Positions 9,099 through 18,834 are shown, numbered from the stretch's first letter. The stretch is 50,931 nucleotides of DNA from Candidatus Martarchaeota archaeon (GCA_023485545.1 JAMCZI010000032.1:1-50931); one strand, 5' to 3'. The notes: generated by a model not told the origin, from the sequence alone. A program made the numbers and translations.

Positions 9099-10532
9099 TT
9101 AGATAAGTTTTTTGCGGTACCACACGGTGCCGTACTGCGTGTCTTCTATTGATATCCCATACTTGTTCTCCAGTTCGCCGCGCATTCTGTCAGACTGGAT
9201 ATAGTCGCCTATCGACCTGAGTTTTTCACGTGCTGCGATCAAGTCTTTCGGCTCCTTTGACAGGCCTTCCTTGTAGGACTCCTTGAAGAATATTCCAATG
9301 ATTGCACCAAGACCGAGGATTGAAGAAAGTGCAGCTTGCTTTTCCGCGGATGTTATTGCCGTACCTTCCTTTATCGCCTTCTTTATGCGGTTCAAGCCCG
9401 ATATTAGGTGGGACATGGCTTCAGGAGTATTGAAGTCGTAATCCATCGCCTCGCCGAACCCTGCTGACATTTCCTGCGCTATCTTTTCTATTGCGCCGTT
9501 CGATTCTTCCGACTCTGCAGCATGGAAGAGCACTGAAAGCGATGAATACATGTCATTGAGCTGTTTTCTTGAAGATTCGAGCAGATCAGAGGTGAAATCC
9601 ACCTCCTTCCTGTAGTGTGACATTGAAAATAGGAGTCGCAGGACTTCGGAGTCATAATCCTTCAGAACATCCCTTATCCTTATGAAGTTCTTCAAGCTCT
9701 TGCTCATCTTTACTCCATTGACTGTCAGGACGCCAACATGCATCCAGTATTTGACGAAAGGTTTCTTGCCAAAGGCAGCCTCAGCCTGTGCAATCTCGTT
9801 GGAATGGTGGGGGAATAGAAGTTCCAGCGCACCGCCATGTACGTCGTACTGTGGGCCAAATGCAGAGTATGTCATTGCGGTGTCCTCTATATGCCAGCCT
9901 GGCCTGCCCGAAAATTTCTTTTCCTCGCCGTCAACTGTCAGCCTTATGTCCCAGGAAGGCTCGCCGGGCTTAGAGGCCTTCCAAAGCGCAAAATCATATT
10001 GATTTCTCTTTCCTTCCCTCGGCTCTATTCTGTGCTTTACGAGCTCGTCGAGTTTCATCCCGGAGAGCTTGGTGTAATCAGCAAACTTAGCCACGTCGTA
10101 GTAGATATCTCCGTCGAGGACATAGGCGTAGCCGTTGTCAATAAGAAGCTGTATCTGCTGCCTTACCGGATCTATATAATCGCTGGAACGCATGTATGTG
10201 TCGATATTGCGCCGGACATTGAGAGCTGACATGTCCTCCATGAATCTTTCCTCGAAGTGCCTGGCGAGCTTTTCTGGAGTTGTGCCGGACTCAGCAGCCC
10301 TGGCGATTATCTTGTCCTCGACGTCGGTTATGTTCTGGACGTATTTGAGGTTGAAGCCAGACTTCCTGAGCCATGAGGCTATAACGTCAAAATTTATGTA
10401 CACCTTTGCGTGGCCTATGTGTGCGTCGTCGTATACAGTCTGGCCGCACACGAACATCTTTACATCGTTGCCATTCATCGGTACGAAATCCTCGATCTGC
10501 CTTGAAAGCGTGTTGTACACTTTGATTGCCAC
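9099..10532 (-). CDS. cysS: Cysteinyl-tRNA synthetase
   Basis: MFVCGQTVYDDAHIGHAKVYINFD; KMSKSLKNF. Confidence 0.97.
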   Translation of the reverse strand: MAIKVYNTLSRQIEDFVPMNGNDVKMFVCGQTVYDDAHIGHAKVYINFDVIASWLRKSGFNLKYVQNITDVEDKIIARAAESGTTPEKLARHFEERFMEDMSALNVRRNIDTYMRSSDYIDPVRQQIQLLIDNGYAYVLDGDIYYDVAKFADYTKLSGMKLDELVKHRIEPREGKRNQYDFALWKASKPGEPSWDIRLTVDGEEKKFSGRPGWHIEDTAMTYSAFGPQYDVHGGALELLFPHHSNEIAQAEAAFGKKPFVKYWMHVGVLTVNGVKMSKSLKNFIRIRDVLKDYDSEVLRLLFSMSHYRKEVDFTSDLLESSRKQLNDMYSSLSVLFHAAESEESNGAIEKIAQEMSAGFGEAMDYDFNTPEAMSHLISGLNRIKKAIKEGTAITSAEKQAALSSILGLGAIIGIFFKESYKEGLSKEPKDLIAAREKLRSIGDYIQSDRMRGELENKYGISIEDTQYGTVWYRKKLI

Positions 10533-10534
10533 TC

Positions 10535-11614
10535 CTATACACCGTAGTACGATTTTGAGACAATATTTGACAGCGCGTGGAGAACCCTGCGCTTTTCAGT
10601 CTGTTCTATGCCTGAACCACTTATTATTCCTTTCATTTCATCCACAACCGAATCGTAGTCGTGAAGGTTGATCCTGTATGGTATCCCATCTTTGCCGCCG
10701 AGATTGTAGGAGTACACAACTGGATCGCGCTCTGCTATCTGCTTGTCGTATATCAAGGAGGATATCAGCGCGAGCGACCTAATCGTCTTCCTGCCCATTC
10801 CCTTTTGCGAGAGCAGCTCTGCGTAGCTGTGCATGTGCGTCCCTTCGAGATCTGACAGCAGCTTCCTCCCGTTCTTCGTGAGGTCGGTCGGCAGTATCTC
10901 GTGCCTTTGCGGAAGAACATATGGCCTGCCTGCAGTGCGCAATATCTCTGGAACGCTCTCCTCTACCGCTTTTAGCGATGCGCCCTTTACCTGCGAATTC
11001 GCTGCAAACGTCATATCCATGGTCGTACCCATACCCCTAGCAACGACCGCGCCGTTCGTCTCATTTGTTATGTCTGACATGTCGACATTTTTGGAGCAGG
11101 CCTGGAATCTTATTGCATTCCTGGAATTGGAGTGCATTGCCTGCTGGACAACAGCCCAATCCATGCTCTTCGAGAATGCGATCGTATGGTGGTATATACC
11201 TACATCGTCGTATATGAGCGCAGAGTCTATCTTTGCAAGCATTTTGCTATAGTACTTGAGCTTTTCCGCTTGGGCGCTTATCGAAAGGTAATCTGCACCG
11301 GATTCTATCTGCTCCGGAGTGAGCAGCCCCTGCTTGCCCTTCCCTCCTGCTATGAATATTCCGCAATTGAAATTCAGGGCTTCCTTGAGTGCACCCATTG
11401 TCACCGTGGTAGTGCCGCTGCTATGCCAGTCGTAGCCTATCGCGCATGAAAGCGCCTGAAACCAGTGCGGATCTGATAGCCTCGCTATGAGCTCGGACTC
11501 GCCATAAGATTCAATTACCTCCCCCGCTATCAGCCCTGCTAGTTTTACCATCCTAGGAAACAGCCATCTTGGTGCTCTTCCGCCGTGAAGCGGGAGAACT
11601 GAAACGTTCTGCAA
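10535..11614 (-). CDS. DUF763 family protein
   Basis: LPLHGGRAPRWLFPRMVKLAG N-terminal signature; GGTGA-gttc-TTG start. Confidence 0.9.
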   Translation of the reverse strand: MQNVSVLPLHGGRAPRWLFPRMVKLAGLIAGEVIESYGESELIARLSDPHWFQALSCAIGYDWHSSGTTTVTMGALKEALNFNCGIFIAGGKGKQGLLTPEQIESGADYLSISAQAEKLKYYSKMLAKIDSALIYDDVGIYHHTIAFSKSMDWAVVQQAMHSNSRNAIRFQACSKNVDMSDITNETNGAVVARGMGTTMDMTFAANSQVKGASLKAVEESVPEILRTAGRPYVLPQRHEILPTDLTKNGRKLLSDLEGTHMHSYAELLSQKGMGRKTIRSLALISSLIYDKQIAERDPVVYSYNLGGKDGIPYRINLHDYDSVVDEMKGIISGSGIEQTEKRRVLHALSNIVSKSYYGV

Positions 11615-11777
11615 GAACTCACCATCTCCATTAATGATTTATATGCGCAAAGTTAAATGTTTACCATGCAATGTACGCGCTTGGAAGCAAGCGCTGCGTA
11701 GTTATGTTTTTATTTATATAGGCTCATAATATATTGCTTTTTGGCGATTCAGAATAATCGCTGTTTAGGTGTTATTT

Positions 11778-11891
11778 TTGGGAAGCATACCTAGGAAATG
11801 GAAGAAAAAGGGCCGGATGCGCTGGAAGTGGCTGAAGAAAAGGAGGAAACGCATCAAGAGAGCGCAGAAGAGAAGAGTCGGCAAGCTCTAG
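11778..11891 (+). CDS. rpl41e: Ribosomal protein L41e (eL41)
   Basis: Read from nucleotides: (M)[36 protein letters not shown]; matches the archaeal L41e pattern ([11 protein letters not shown]); absent from ORF track. Confidence 0.88.
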   Translation: MGSIPRKWKKKGRMRWKWLKKRRKRIKRAQKRRVGKL

Positions 11892-11917
11892 CTGTGCTTT
11901 TTTAGACATATACGGGC

Positions 11918-11938
11918 GCCATGCAGTTTTGGCATGGC
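11918..11938. terminator. Intergenic hairpin between convergent eL41 and secY
   Basis: GCCATGC-agttttg-GCATGGC perfect 7-bp inverted repeat; T-run just after the eL41 stop. Confidence 0.4.
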
Positions 11939-11990
11939 CGCTCCGCTGCTTCTTTTAATATGGTCTTTCACTTGCGGCTGCATTGCTGCT

Positions 11991-13451
11991 TCACTTGAGA
12001 AGCCTGTCCAGCACAGGATACGAATCGAACAGGCTCTCCTGCTCCAGCTGCTGGTAAAGCATGTAGATTATACCTACTGTAAGCAGTATGCCCATTCCGG
12101 TGCCAACTGCCCCTGAAAGCGTAGCTATCGCAGCCAGGAATCCTACGAAAAGGCTGCCGAGCACTGTCACAGTCGGTATATACTTATTGAGAACGTTTTC
12201 TATGACCCTTGGATCCCTCCTGAATCCGGGTATCTGCCAACCCATCTCGCCCAGCTGCTCTGAAAGGTTCTTTGGGCTCTGCCCGGTCATCTCTATCCAG
12301 AACTTGCCGAACACTATGCAGAGCAGCATTAAAACTACAGTGTATATTATGGCATGCACCCATTCAGGCACTAGCACAAAACCGCCCCACGGCATGAAAA
12401 GCTGCGTGGTGTGTGTAAGGAGATAGTTTACGTAAGGACCGTAGCCGCCTATGCCGCCCTGGTAGGGAAGCGGGAATGATGGGGAAATTAGATAGGCAAT
12501 GCCTCCGTTGAGCTGGAGCGTTGTGCCGCCGCCAGTGGTGCCGACGGGCTGGTACAGCGCTATGAATTTGGCGAGGTTTGCGAGGCTGCCCTTGACCCCA
12601 GAGAGGAAGCGGAGCCAGACGGTAAGGCTGAGCTCGAGCGATGAGGCGAGTATGACTGGCAGCACGCTCACATATAGGAATGGTATAGGGAGCCTGCCGC
12701 CAACCCCCCTAAGCTGCTCAAACGCGAGGGGCAGCTCAACCTTCATCTCGTAAGCGTATATGCTTATCAGGAATACTATCACGGCGAAGAGGAGCGGCGC
12801 GAATGCGAGTATTGCATTGGATATGGCTGCTGCGCCTCCTGCAGTTATTGCGGCTGCAGCTTCCGGTATGAGTATGCCTACAGTGCCCGCTACTATCGCG
12901 AAGGAAACGCCGCTTGCTATGAACAGGTTTATGCCGGAGGTTATCCCGTATTTTGACATCATCTCGTCCATGAACACTATGGCTATGGCGCCGAGAGCAA
13001 GCTGCAGTATCACAGTGCCGACGACCGCAGCTGAATTCACTGGTACATATCCTGTAATTACGAAAATTGCCGCTTCGACCACTGCAAGGGACATTGCTGA
13101 TATCTTCTGCAGTGCCTGGAACCTTGCTTTCTGCGCAGTGTCGTTCATGTCCATCTTCAGTATGCCCGATCCGGACAGCAGCTGCAGGACTATGCTCGCG
13201 AGCACTATGGGACCTATTCCTACAGTTATCAGGCTTCCTATCCTAGCTGCAAACACGATGCTTATCAGCTGCAGAATCGGCTGGCTCACGTCCACTGTGT
13301 TTACCCCAACGGCATACGTGTTGTAGAGGACGAAATATACGGATAGTATTATGCCTGTCCACATCATCTTCTCCTTGAGAGACAGTGGCTTCGCTGGCGG
13401 TTTTATTGTGGGAATGTATTTAGCAATCTTATCCATGAATTCCAGTGCCAT
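11991..13451 (-). CDS. secY: Preprotein translocase subunit SecY
   Basis: Ten-TM-like protein with SecY motifs (ARIGSLITVGIGPIVLASIVLQLL; GMGILLTVGIIYMLYQQL). Confidence 0.96.
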   Translation of the reverse strand: MALEFMDKIAKYIPTIKPPAKPLSLKEKMMWTGIILSVYFVLYNTYAVGVNTVDVSQPILQLISIVFAARIGSLITVGIGPIVLASIVLQLLSGSGILKMDMNDTAQKARFQALQKISAMSLAVVEAAIFVITGYVPVNSAAVVGTVILQLALGAIAIVFMDEMMSKYGITSGINLFIASGVSFAIVAGTVGILIPEAAAAITAGGAAAISNAILAFAPLLFAVIVFLISIYAYEMKVELPLAFEQLRGVGGRLPIPFLYVSVLPVILASSLELSLTVWLRFLSGVKGSLANLAKFIALYQPVGTTGGGTTLQLNGGIAYLISPSFPLPYQGGIGGYGPYVNYLLTHTTQLFMPWGGFVLVPEWVHAIIYTVVLMLLCIVFGKFWIEMTGQSPKNLSEQLGEMGWQIPGFRRDPRVIENVLNKYIPTVTVLGSLFVGFLAAIATLSGAVGTGMGILLTVGIIYMLYQQLEQESLFDSYPVLDRLLK

Positions 13452-13464
13452 AAATCCCGCCAGG

Positions 13465-14598
13465 TCAACCTTTGCTCGGAGAATTAAGCCTTAATACATA
13501 ATGGCCGCCGTCTGCAGAAGCTTTGGCTTCAGGCCCAGCGGGTTTGTGGTACCCCACAAGGCCTTTTATGAACGTTTCGGCAAAATCGTTGAATTCCTGC
13601 CTGGACTTCAACAGGCTTACGGACAGCTCCAGCTTTAAAGGTTCTAGACTTTTAACATTTATCCTCCCAATGTTTAATAAACTTATAGTACGCTCCATCG
13701 CAGCCTTTGCGGCAGCGGCGCGTTTTCCTTCTATCGTGTTGCTGCGTATGGTGCGCCCCATTTCAAATGCCATAGACATGCCCCCGTGCCCAGCGGCATA
13801 TGACAGGGACTGCTTGCCCCTAAGGACCGCATACGCTTCGCTGAACTGCGCTTGCGAAGAGCCGGACATCACTTTTGCCGAAACACTTTCGGACAGCGCT
13901 GCGACGGCTGACTTGGAAAGAGGGGTGCCATGGCCTTCCTGCCTGGAAAACATGCCAGAAGAGGAGAAACTGCAGTAGGGATTGCCTTCCATCATGCACT
14001 TGACTTCGCGTATGTGGAAACCCTGGTATCCCAAGGCGTTGAGGAACCCCTCTATCATCCCCGCTTCGAATGCGTGGCCTTTTATCCCAACGGCATTTGC
14101 CCCGTATTCGAACCTTAGCATGAACTTGTCTGTGAATATCGAATAGGATACGTTCTTGTAGCCCGCATTGCTGAAGAACAGCTGCATGTCTGGAATTCTT
14201 TCCGATTCTGGCTTCCCGGGCCGCGAAAGCCTTGAAAATTCGTGCAGTATTCGGCCAGCATTGACTCCTGCTGCGAAACTGGAGGCTTTGGATTCATCGG
14301 TTGCGCCTGAAAGTATTGAAAGCATGTCGAGAGACTCAGGGCTTGACGCTTTTTCGCTGTTTCCGGTGAGAATGTCGTACACCATTGCATGTTCATAAGT
14401 CTGCATGGCGTATACTGGCACCTTGATCTGCATTGCTGGCGTAACCGGCTTGCTTGTTGGCTTGCCGATCTTCGGAGCTTTTTTTCTTGTAGCGGTACGT
14501 CTATAACTTGAAACCACCTTGCGTGGCTTCGCCTTTGTGGCTGGCCGCTTGGCGCTTGGATTATCTCCTCTTTTCAGTGGCTTCTTCCTTGTGGCCAT
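13465..14598 (-). CDS. V4R (4-vinyl reductase)-like domain protein with Lys/Arg/Pro-rich N-terminal tail
   Basis: GFHIREVKCMMEGNPYCSFSSSG resembles the V4R Cys motif; about 55-aa basic N-terminus. Confidence 0.7.
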   Translation of the reverse strand: MATRKKPLKRGDNPSAKRPATKAKPRKVVSSYRRTATRKKAPKIGKPTSKPVTPAMQIKVPVYAMQTYEHAMVYDILTGNSEKASSPESLDMLSILSGATDESKASSFAAGVNAGRILHEFSRLSRPGKPESERIPDMQLFFSNAGYKNVSYSIFTDKFMLRFEYGANAVGIKGHAFEAGMIEGFLNALGYQGFHIREVKCMMEGNPYCSFSSSGMFSRQEGHGTPLSKSAVAALSESVSAKVMSGSSQAQFSEAYAVLRGKQSLSYAAGHGGMSMAFEMGRTIRSNTIEGKRAAAAKAAMERTISLLNIGRINVKSLEPLKLELSVSLLKSRQEFNDFAETFIKGLVGYHKPAGPEAKASADGGHYVLRLNSPSKG

Positions 14599-15100
14599 CA
14601 GATCGCCCTATTCTACATGATGGTTTGGCAAATTTATTAAGATAATACCCTATTATGACAAGGTTGACAGCTATCAGCGCGATTATTAGTGGTATCCCAT
14701 TGTTGCTTACGAATGTGTCTATGGATATTGCCTCTGCGCTCCCAAATGCTATGGAGAACAGGCTGAACATTATGGGAGCGCTGCAGCCACAGCCGTTTAC
14801 CAGACCTCCGAAAACCGTCGCAAATGCACTGAATCCGGAAGATGAGACCTTTGCCGCATTGGCTCTGGTATTGCGTATTGAGTATATTGATATCGTAAGC
14901 ATGACAGATGAGGTGGCTATTAGAACGTACAGGTATGAGTACGGCACGCTTATGAGAAGCAAAACGCCGTGGTTCTGCGCCTTCACTATGTATTCAAATA
15001 GGTAGTAGTATAGTATTGCGATTGCCACATTTGCTGCCAGATATAGCGGTTTTAAATATATGCGCTTTATCGAGCTAACCACATTATTTGTGAATTGCAT
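14561..15100 (-). CDS. Polytopic membrane protein with a GCGCSAP motif
   Basis: Multiple hydrophobic helices; GLVNGCGCSAPIMFSLFSIAFG. Confidence 0.75.
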   Translation of the reverse strand: MQFTNNVVSSIKRIYLKPLYLAANVAIAILYYYLFEYIVKAQNHGVLLLISVPYSYLYVLIATSSVMLTISIYSIRNTRANAAKVSSSGFSAFATVFGGLVNGCGCSAPIMFSLFSIAFGSAEAISIDTFVSNNGIPLIIALIAVNLVIIGYYLNKFAKPSCRIGRSDGHKEEATEKRR

Positions 15101-15106
15101 CGAAAC

Positions 15107-16099
15107 TCATCCTATGAAAGAGATCAACTGCTTCATCGCAGGAAGCTGGCATATTGGTGCAGTGTCATTGATTTGTTGGCAGGTATATGCTATGTACACG
15201 TCGGCTGCTGCGTATTCGCCCCATGAGAACTGATCGTTGAAGTTCTTGAGCTGGCTGAACACTTGTGCATGCGTTTCGTAGGTAAGCGGCAGAGTCGTGG
15301 ATGTCGGAGTTGAGTTGCCGAACACTATTCCGTCTGCCCCTGTCACCAGCGTATTGCCCCACAGGGTAAACGGCGTCCCTTGGAACTGTTTTGTGGAGTT
15401 CATGAATGACATCGCCTTTAGGTATGTTTCATTTGACGCCTGCGACACGAAATATGATAGTGGCTGAATTTCAAACCCCTGGGTTATCGGCGAAAGATAG
15501 TCTGCCGAAAGGAAATTTATGTACTTGCTGGAGTAGGAATTCCCGAATCCTACGCCCGCAGGTATCGTATAATTGTCATCTGCCCAGTACAGAGTGGGAA
15601 GGTTGTGGTCACCGAAGCTGCTGTAGCCCTCGTAGAGATTGCTGAAGTTTCCGAACCTTGACAAAGCCAGAGCCATGGCCCACCTGTTTTCACCGCAAAA
15701 GACGCAGGATGTTGCTCCGATGTATATGACCGTTGGCTTGCCATTGTAGATGTAAGGTCCTGCGTGCAGAGACTGATTTGCGGGAACTACAAGTATTTGA
15801 TCAGTAAGTGAGCCGTTCATGAGCCTTTGTGCAGCGCTTTCAAAATACGCGTTTGGTGCGTCGTTTATTACTGAGAGGTCAGAAGCATTGAGTGGCTTGT
15901 CTATGTTTGTCAGCCTTGCACCGAAAGACTCGTTGGTAGAGTTGTGCACAACGGTCTTTGCAGAGCTGAGCGCCGAAACTTCAGAATTGAGATGGCTTAT
16001 CTGGTATGTTTGAAACACAGCCACTATTGCCAGCAGGACGATTATCGTAATCACTGCATAGTCGAATATTCGGAACCCTATCACCTTATCTTCCTGCAT
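15107..16099 (-). CDS. DUF929-like extracytoplasmic thioredoxin-fold protein
   Basis: N-terminal TM anchor; IYIGATSCVFCGENRWAMALALSRFG CxxC motif characteristic of DUF929. Confidence 0.82.
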   Translation of the reverse strand: MQEDKVIGFRIFDYAVITIIVLLAIVAVFQTYQISHLNSEVSALSSAKTVVHNSTNESFGARLTNIDKPLNASDLSVINDAPNAYFESAAQRLMNGSLTDQILVVPANQSLHAGPYIYNGKPTVIYIGATSCVFCGENRWAMALALSRFGNFSNLYEGYSSFGDHNLPTLYWADDNYTIPAGVGFGNSYSSKYINFLSADYLSPITQGFEIQPLSYFVSQASNETYLKAMSFMNSTKQFQGTPFTLWGNTLVTGADGIVFGNSTPTSTTLPLTYETHAQVFSQLKNFNDQFSWGEYAAADVYIAYTCQQINDTAPICQLPAMKQLISFIG

Positions 16100-16162
16100 C
16101 TATTTATTTTATCACAGCACATATTTATTTGTGATGCGATATCTCGAATGTTTGGTGATTCT

Positions 16163-16984
16163 TTGCACACTGTACAAAAAAGCGGGCAGGCGGTCGTTGG
16201 AAAACTGCGCACCGAGCAGCTTCCAGAGTTTGCCGATGCGCATACGCACCTTGACCTTCTCAAGGACGACGTTCTTCTGAAAGAATCGATTAGCAGAGGG
16301 GTTGGCACGATAATAACATGCGGAGTGGATTACCAAACCAGTATTAAGGCCATGGCACTTTCTGATTATTCGGTAATATTTCCGGAAGTCGGCTTGGATC
16401 CAGAGAACGCATTGCTAAGTGGCAATGACATTGACGCTGTATGTGAGTTGGCGAGGAAAAATTCAGCCAGGATAGTTGGCATAGGTGAAATAGGGCTAGA
16501 TTTCAAGAAAGCCGTATCTGAGGAGGACAGGGAAAAGCAGCGTGAAGCATTCAAGAGCATGATAGAACTCGGCAGGGAGCTTGACAAACCATTAACGGTG
16601 CATTCCCGTAACTCTATGAAGGAGGTGCTTAGGATTCTTGAGAGCTCTGGAGCAAAAAGGGTGCAGCTGCATTATTTCGAGGGAGATAAGGACGATGCTA
16701 GAACGGCTGCGGAGCTTGGCTACTACATATCAGTGCCTCCACTGGAGTCCGGAAGGCGTGCGGCAGCGATAAAAGATTTCCCTCTCGGTCTGCTCATGGC
16801 TGAAACTGACACTCCGGTTGTCGGGAAGGCGCCTTATTATGTAGAGGTATCCGTCCAGATGGTTGCGAATGTAAAGGGCATTGATTATTACAAGGCTGCG
16901 GAGGTACTGACTGCGAACACAAAGCGTTTTTTCAGAATACATGCTGGAGGCATGGCAAGCAGCGAAAGTAATATAAGGGTGTAA
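16163..16984 (+). CDS. TatD-family metal-dependent hydrolase
   Basis: FADAHTHLD ... GEIGLDF ... LMAETDTP; GGTGA-ttct-TTG start. Confidence 0.9.
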   Translation: MHTVQKSGQAVVGKLRTEQLPEFADAHTHLDLLKDDVLLKESISRGVGTIITCGVDYQTSIKAMALSDYSVIFPEVGLDPENALLSGNDIDAVCELARKNSARIVGIGEIGLDFKKAVSEEDREKQREAFKSMIELGRELDKPLTVHSRNSMKEVLRILESSGAKRVQLHYFEGDKDDARTAAELGYYISVPPLESGRRAAAIKDFPLGLLMAETDTPVVGKAPYYVEVSVQMVANVKGIDYYKAAEVLTANTKRFFRIHAGGMASSESNIRV

Positions 16985-17019
16985 AAGCGAATCAGAATGC
17001 TGGCGCTTGCGCGGCTAAC

Positions 17020-17118
17020 GGGCCCATAGCTCAGCTTGGACAGAGCGGCAGCCTTCTAAGCTGATGGTCGCGGGTTCAAAATGGTCCATACAGGATCATG
17101 AAAATCCCGCTGGGCCCG
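17020..17118 (+). tRNA. tRNA-Arg(UCU) with a 24-nt intron (17081..17104) in the T-loop
   Basis: Acceptor GGGCCCA/TGGGCCC; D-stem GCTC/GAGC; anticodon loop CTTCTAA; T-stem GCGGG/CCCGC; spliced T-loop TTCAAAT. Confidence 0.93.
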
Positions 17119-17135
17119 TAATATCGCTTAATCGC

Positions 17136-17549
17136 TTACTGCTGCTGCACCTTGCCCCCGCGCTTCTGCTGGGGTTCCTTGCGCGCTGATGGGAATATGA
17201 TATCCATGTCCTCATCCTGATTGGTCTCCATCCATGTCTTTATGTACACTGAAAGGTTCTTCAGCGGCTTTGAAAACCTGTCCGTCATCGTATACGCGGA
17301 GCCTTCATGCTTTAACAAACCGGCCTGAACTGCAAAATCAAGATATCTTTTTGATGTAGCTATCGGAAATATTGCCTTTGCCTCATTCAGGCGCAGGCTG
17401 CCCCGCTTCTTTACTTCATACAATAGCCTTGCAAATCGGTATGCTTCTGTTTCGTTTTCATAGTAAATCTTCGCTATGTCCCTTATGCTTACGTTTTTCA
17501 GCTTCTCCTTCATTGGAGCATCTTCGAACTCCCAGTATTTCAGGTTCAT
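17136..17549 (-). CDS. Hypothetical protein
   Basis: ORF; predicted helical, possibly winged-helix-like; Gln/Lys-rich C-terminus. Confidence 0.7.
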   Translation of the reverse strand: MNLKYWEFEDAPMKEKLKNVSIRDIAKIYYENETEAYRFARLLYEVKKRGSLRLNEAKAIFPIATSKRYLDFAVQAGLLKHEGSAYTMTDRFSKPLKNLSVYIKTWMETNQDEDMDIIFPSARKEPQQKRGGKVQQQ

Positions 17550-17592
17550 CCAATCGCCTAAACAATATCCTAATGCAGTATTTATATCCGAA

Positions 17593-18699
17593 TCATATCT
17601 TTATGAAAGTTACGACGTCGCGATCCATGAGGACGTGGTCTACGCCAACCCGCTGGTTTCTGAATTTTGAGCTTGGACCATCTATATATGCACATTTCAG
17701 CTGGTTTCGGAGTTCAGTGTGTATTTTTTGCGCCGCTGCGCCAACGGTCGATCCTTTCGCGAGGATTAATGGTTCTCTTGAATGGGAATCGAGCCTGTTC
17801 CTCAGGTATACTGTTATTATGTTCAAGTTATCATAAATCTTCCTTTTCAGTTCGTTTAGGTTGGTATTCGAAGATGCGCTTATGGGTACGGTTTCAAGCC
17901 CGTATTTGGACTTTATGGCTGCGACGGTCTTTGCGTAGTCGGCTGCTATGTCTATTTTGTTCAGCGCGGCTATGGCGCCCACATAATGGCAGTTGCCCGA
18001 GACCAAAGCCATGAACTCCTCGACGGGCAGGTCTTCATTAATCTTCACATTGGCCCCGAATATTCCGAAACCGTTGAGTACTGATTCTATTTCCTTCTGC
18101 GTCAACTTTGAACGATTTACCTCGATATTTATGCCCTGGCGCTTTTCATCTTCGGCTATGCGTATGTCAGGTTTCCTCCTATTGAGGAATATGTTGAGCG
18201 CCTTGAACTCGCCGAGTATAGTGTCAAGCTTTTGCCAGTCCGTCGCGTCAATGACAATGAGTATAAGATCTGCAGCCTTTGCCGCAGATATCACCTGCAG
18301 CCCGCCGCCGACGCCGGTGTGCGCCCGCTCTATTATCCCTGGCATGTCCAGTATCTGTATGTGTGCGTCATTGTATAGCATCATTCCAGGTATAATCTCG
18401 TTCGTGGTGAATGCGTAACTTGCCGTCTTAGAGCGGGTATTTGATATCGCATTTATCAGCGTTGATTTGCCCGCGCTCGGAAATCCGACCAGAGCTACTG
18501 TTGCATCTCCAAGTTTCTTTACGAAAAATCCCTTCCCCTTTTTCGTCTTCTTTGCTGCCTCAACTTCCTTCCGTAGCCTCGACATTTTGGCGCGAAGGGT
18601 TAGCAGGTACTTGTCGGTTTTCTTGTTGTATTTGGTCTTGGAATACTGTTCTTTAAGCTCTTCAAGCTTCTCGTTCAGCGCTCCGGCCTTTGATTCCAT
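17593..18699 (-). CDS. DRG-family (Obg-type) GTP-binding protein
   Basis: VALVGFPSAGKSTLINAISNTRSKTASYAFTT; DMPGIIERAHTGVGGG; C-terminal TGS-like segment. Confidence 0.94.
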   Translation of the reverse strand: MESKAGALNEKLEELKEQYSKTKYNKKTDKYLLTLRAKMSRLRKEVEAAKKTKKGKGFFVKKLGDATVALVGFPSAGKSTLINAISNTRSKTASYAFTTNEIIPGMMLYNDAHIQILDMPGIIERAHTGVGGGLQVISAAKAADLILIVIDATDWQKLDTILGEFKALNIFLNRRKPDIRIAEDEKRQGINIEVNRSKLTQKEIESVLNGFGIFGANVKINEDLPVEEFMALVSGNCHYVGAIAALNKIDIAADYAKTVAAIKSKYGLETVPISASSNTNLNELKRKIYDNLNIITVYLRNRLDSHSREPLILAKGSTVGAAAQKIHTELRNQLKCAYIDGPSSKFRNQRVGVDHVLMDRDVVTFIKI

Positions 18700-18783
18700 C
18701 GTCAATTCCCTTTACTTTTATATATGAATATATAGAATGGTAAACTAATATTTACCTTGCAAGTTCGCAGTATTATTAGCCAT

Positions 18784-18803
18784 TTAAATATATTAATATA
18801 TAA
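18784..18803 (+). promoter_or_regulatory. AT-rich TATA-like promoter region for the Lys-rich microprotein
   Basis: ttaaatatattaatatataa about 30-50 nt upstream of ATG 18835. Confidence 0.45.
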
Positions 18804-18834
18804 GTGAAACCGTTGTGAAACAAAAGTGAAAACT

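Noticed and set aside
12088-13326. Several plus-strand ORFs over secY (12088-12426, 12499-12753, 12760-13326)
   Set aside because: Antisense to secY; no independent start signals or recognisable domains
17081-17104. Insertion in tRNA-Arg interpreted as a pseudo-tRNA
   Set aside because: All stems are intact and the insert folds into a precise BHB that restores a normal T-loop, so an intron is the better explanation
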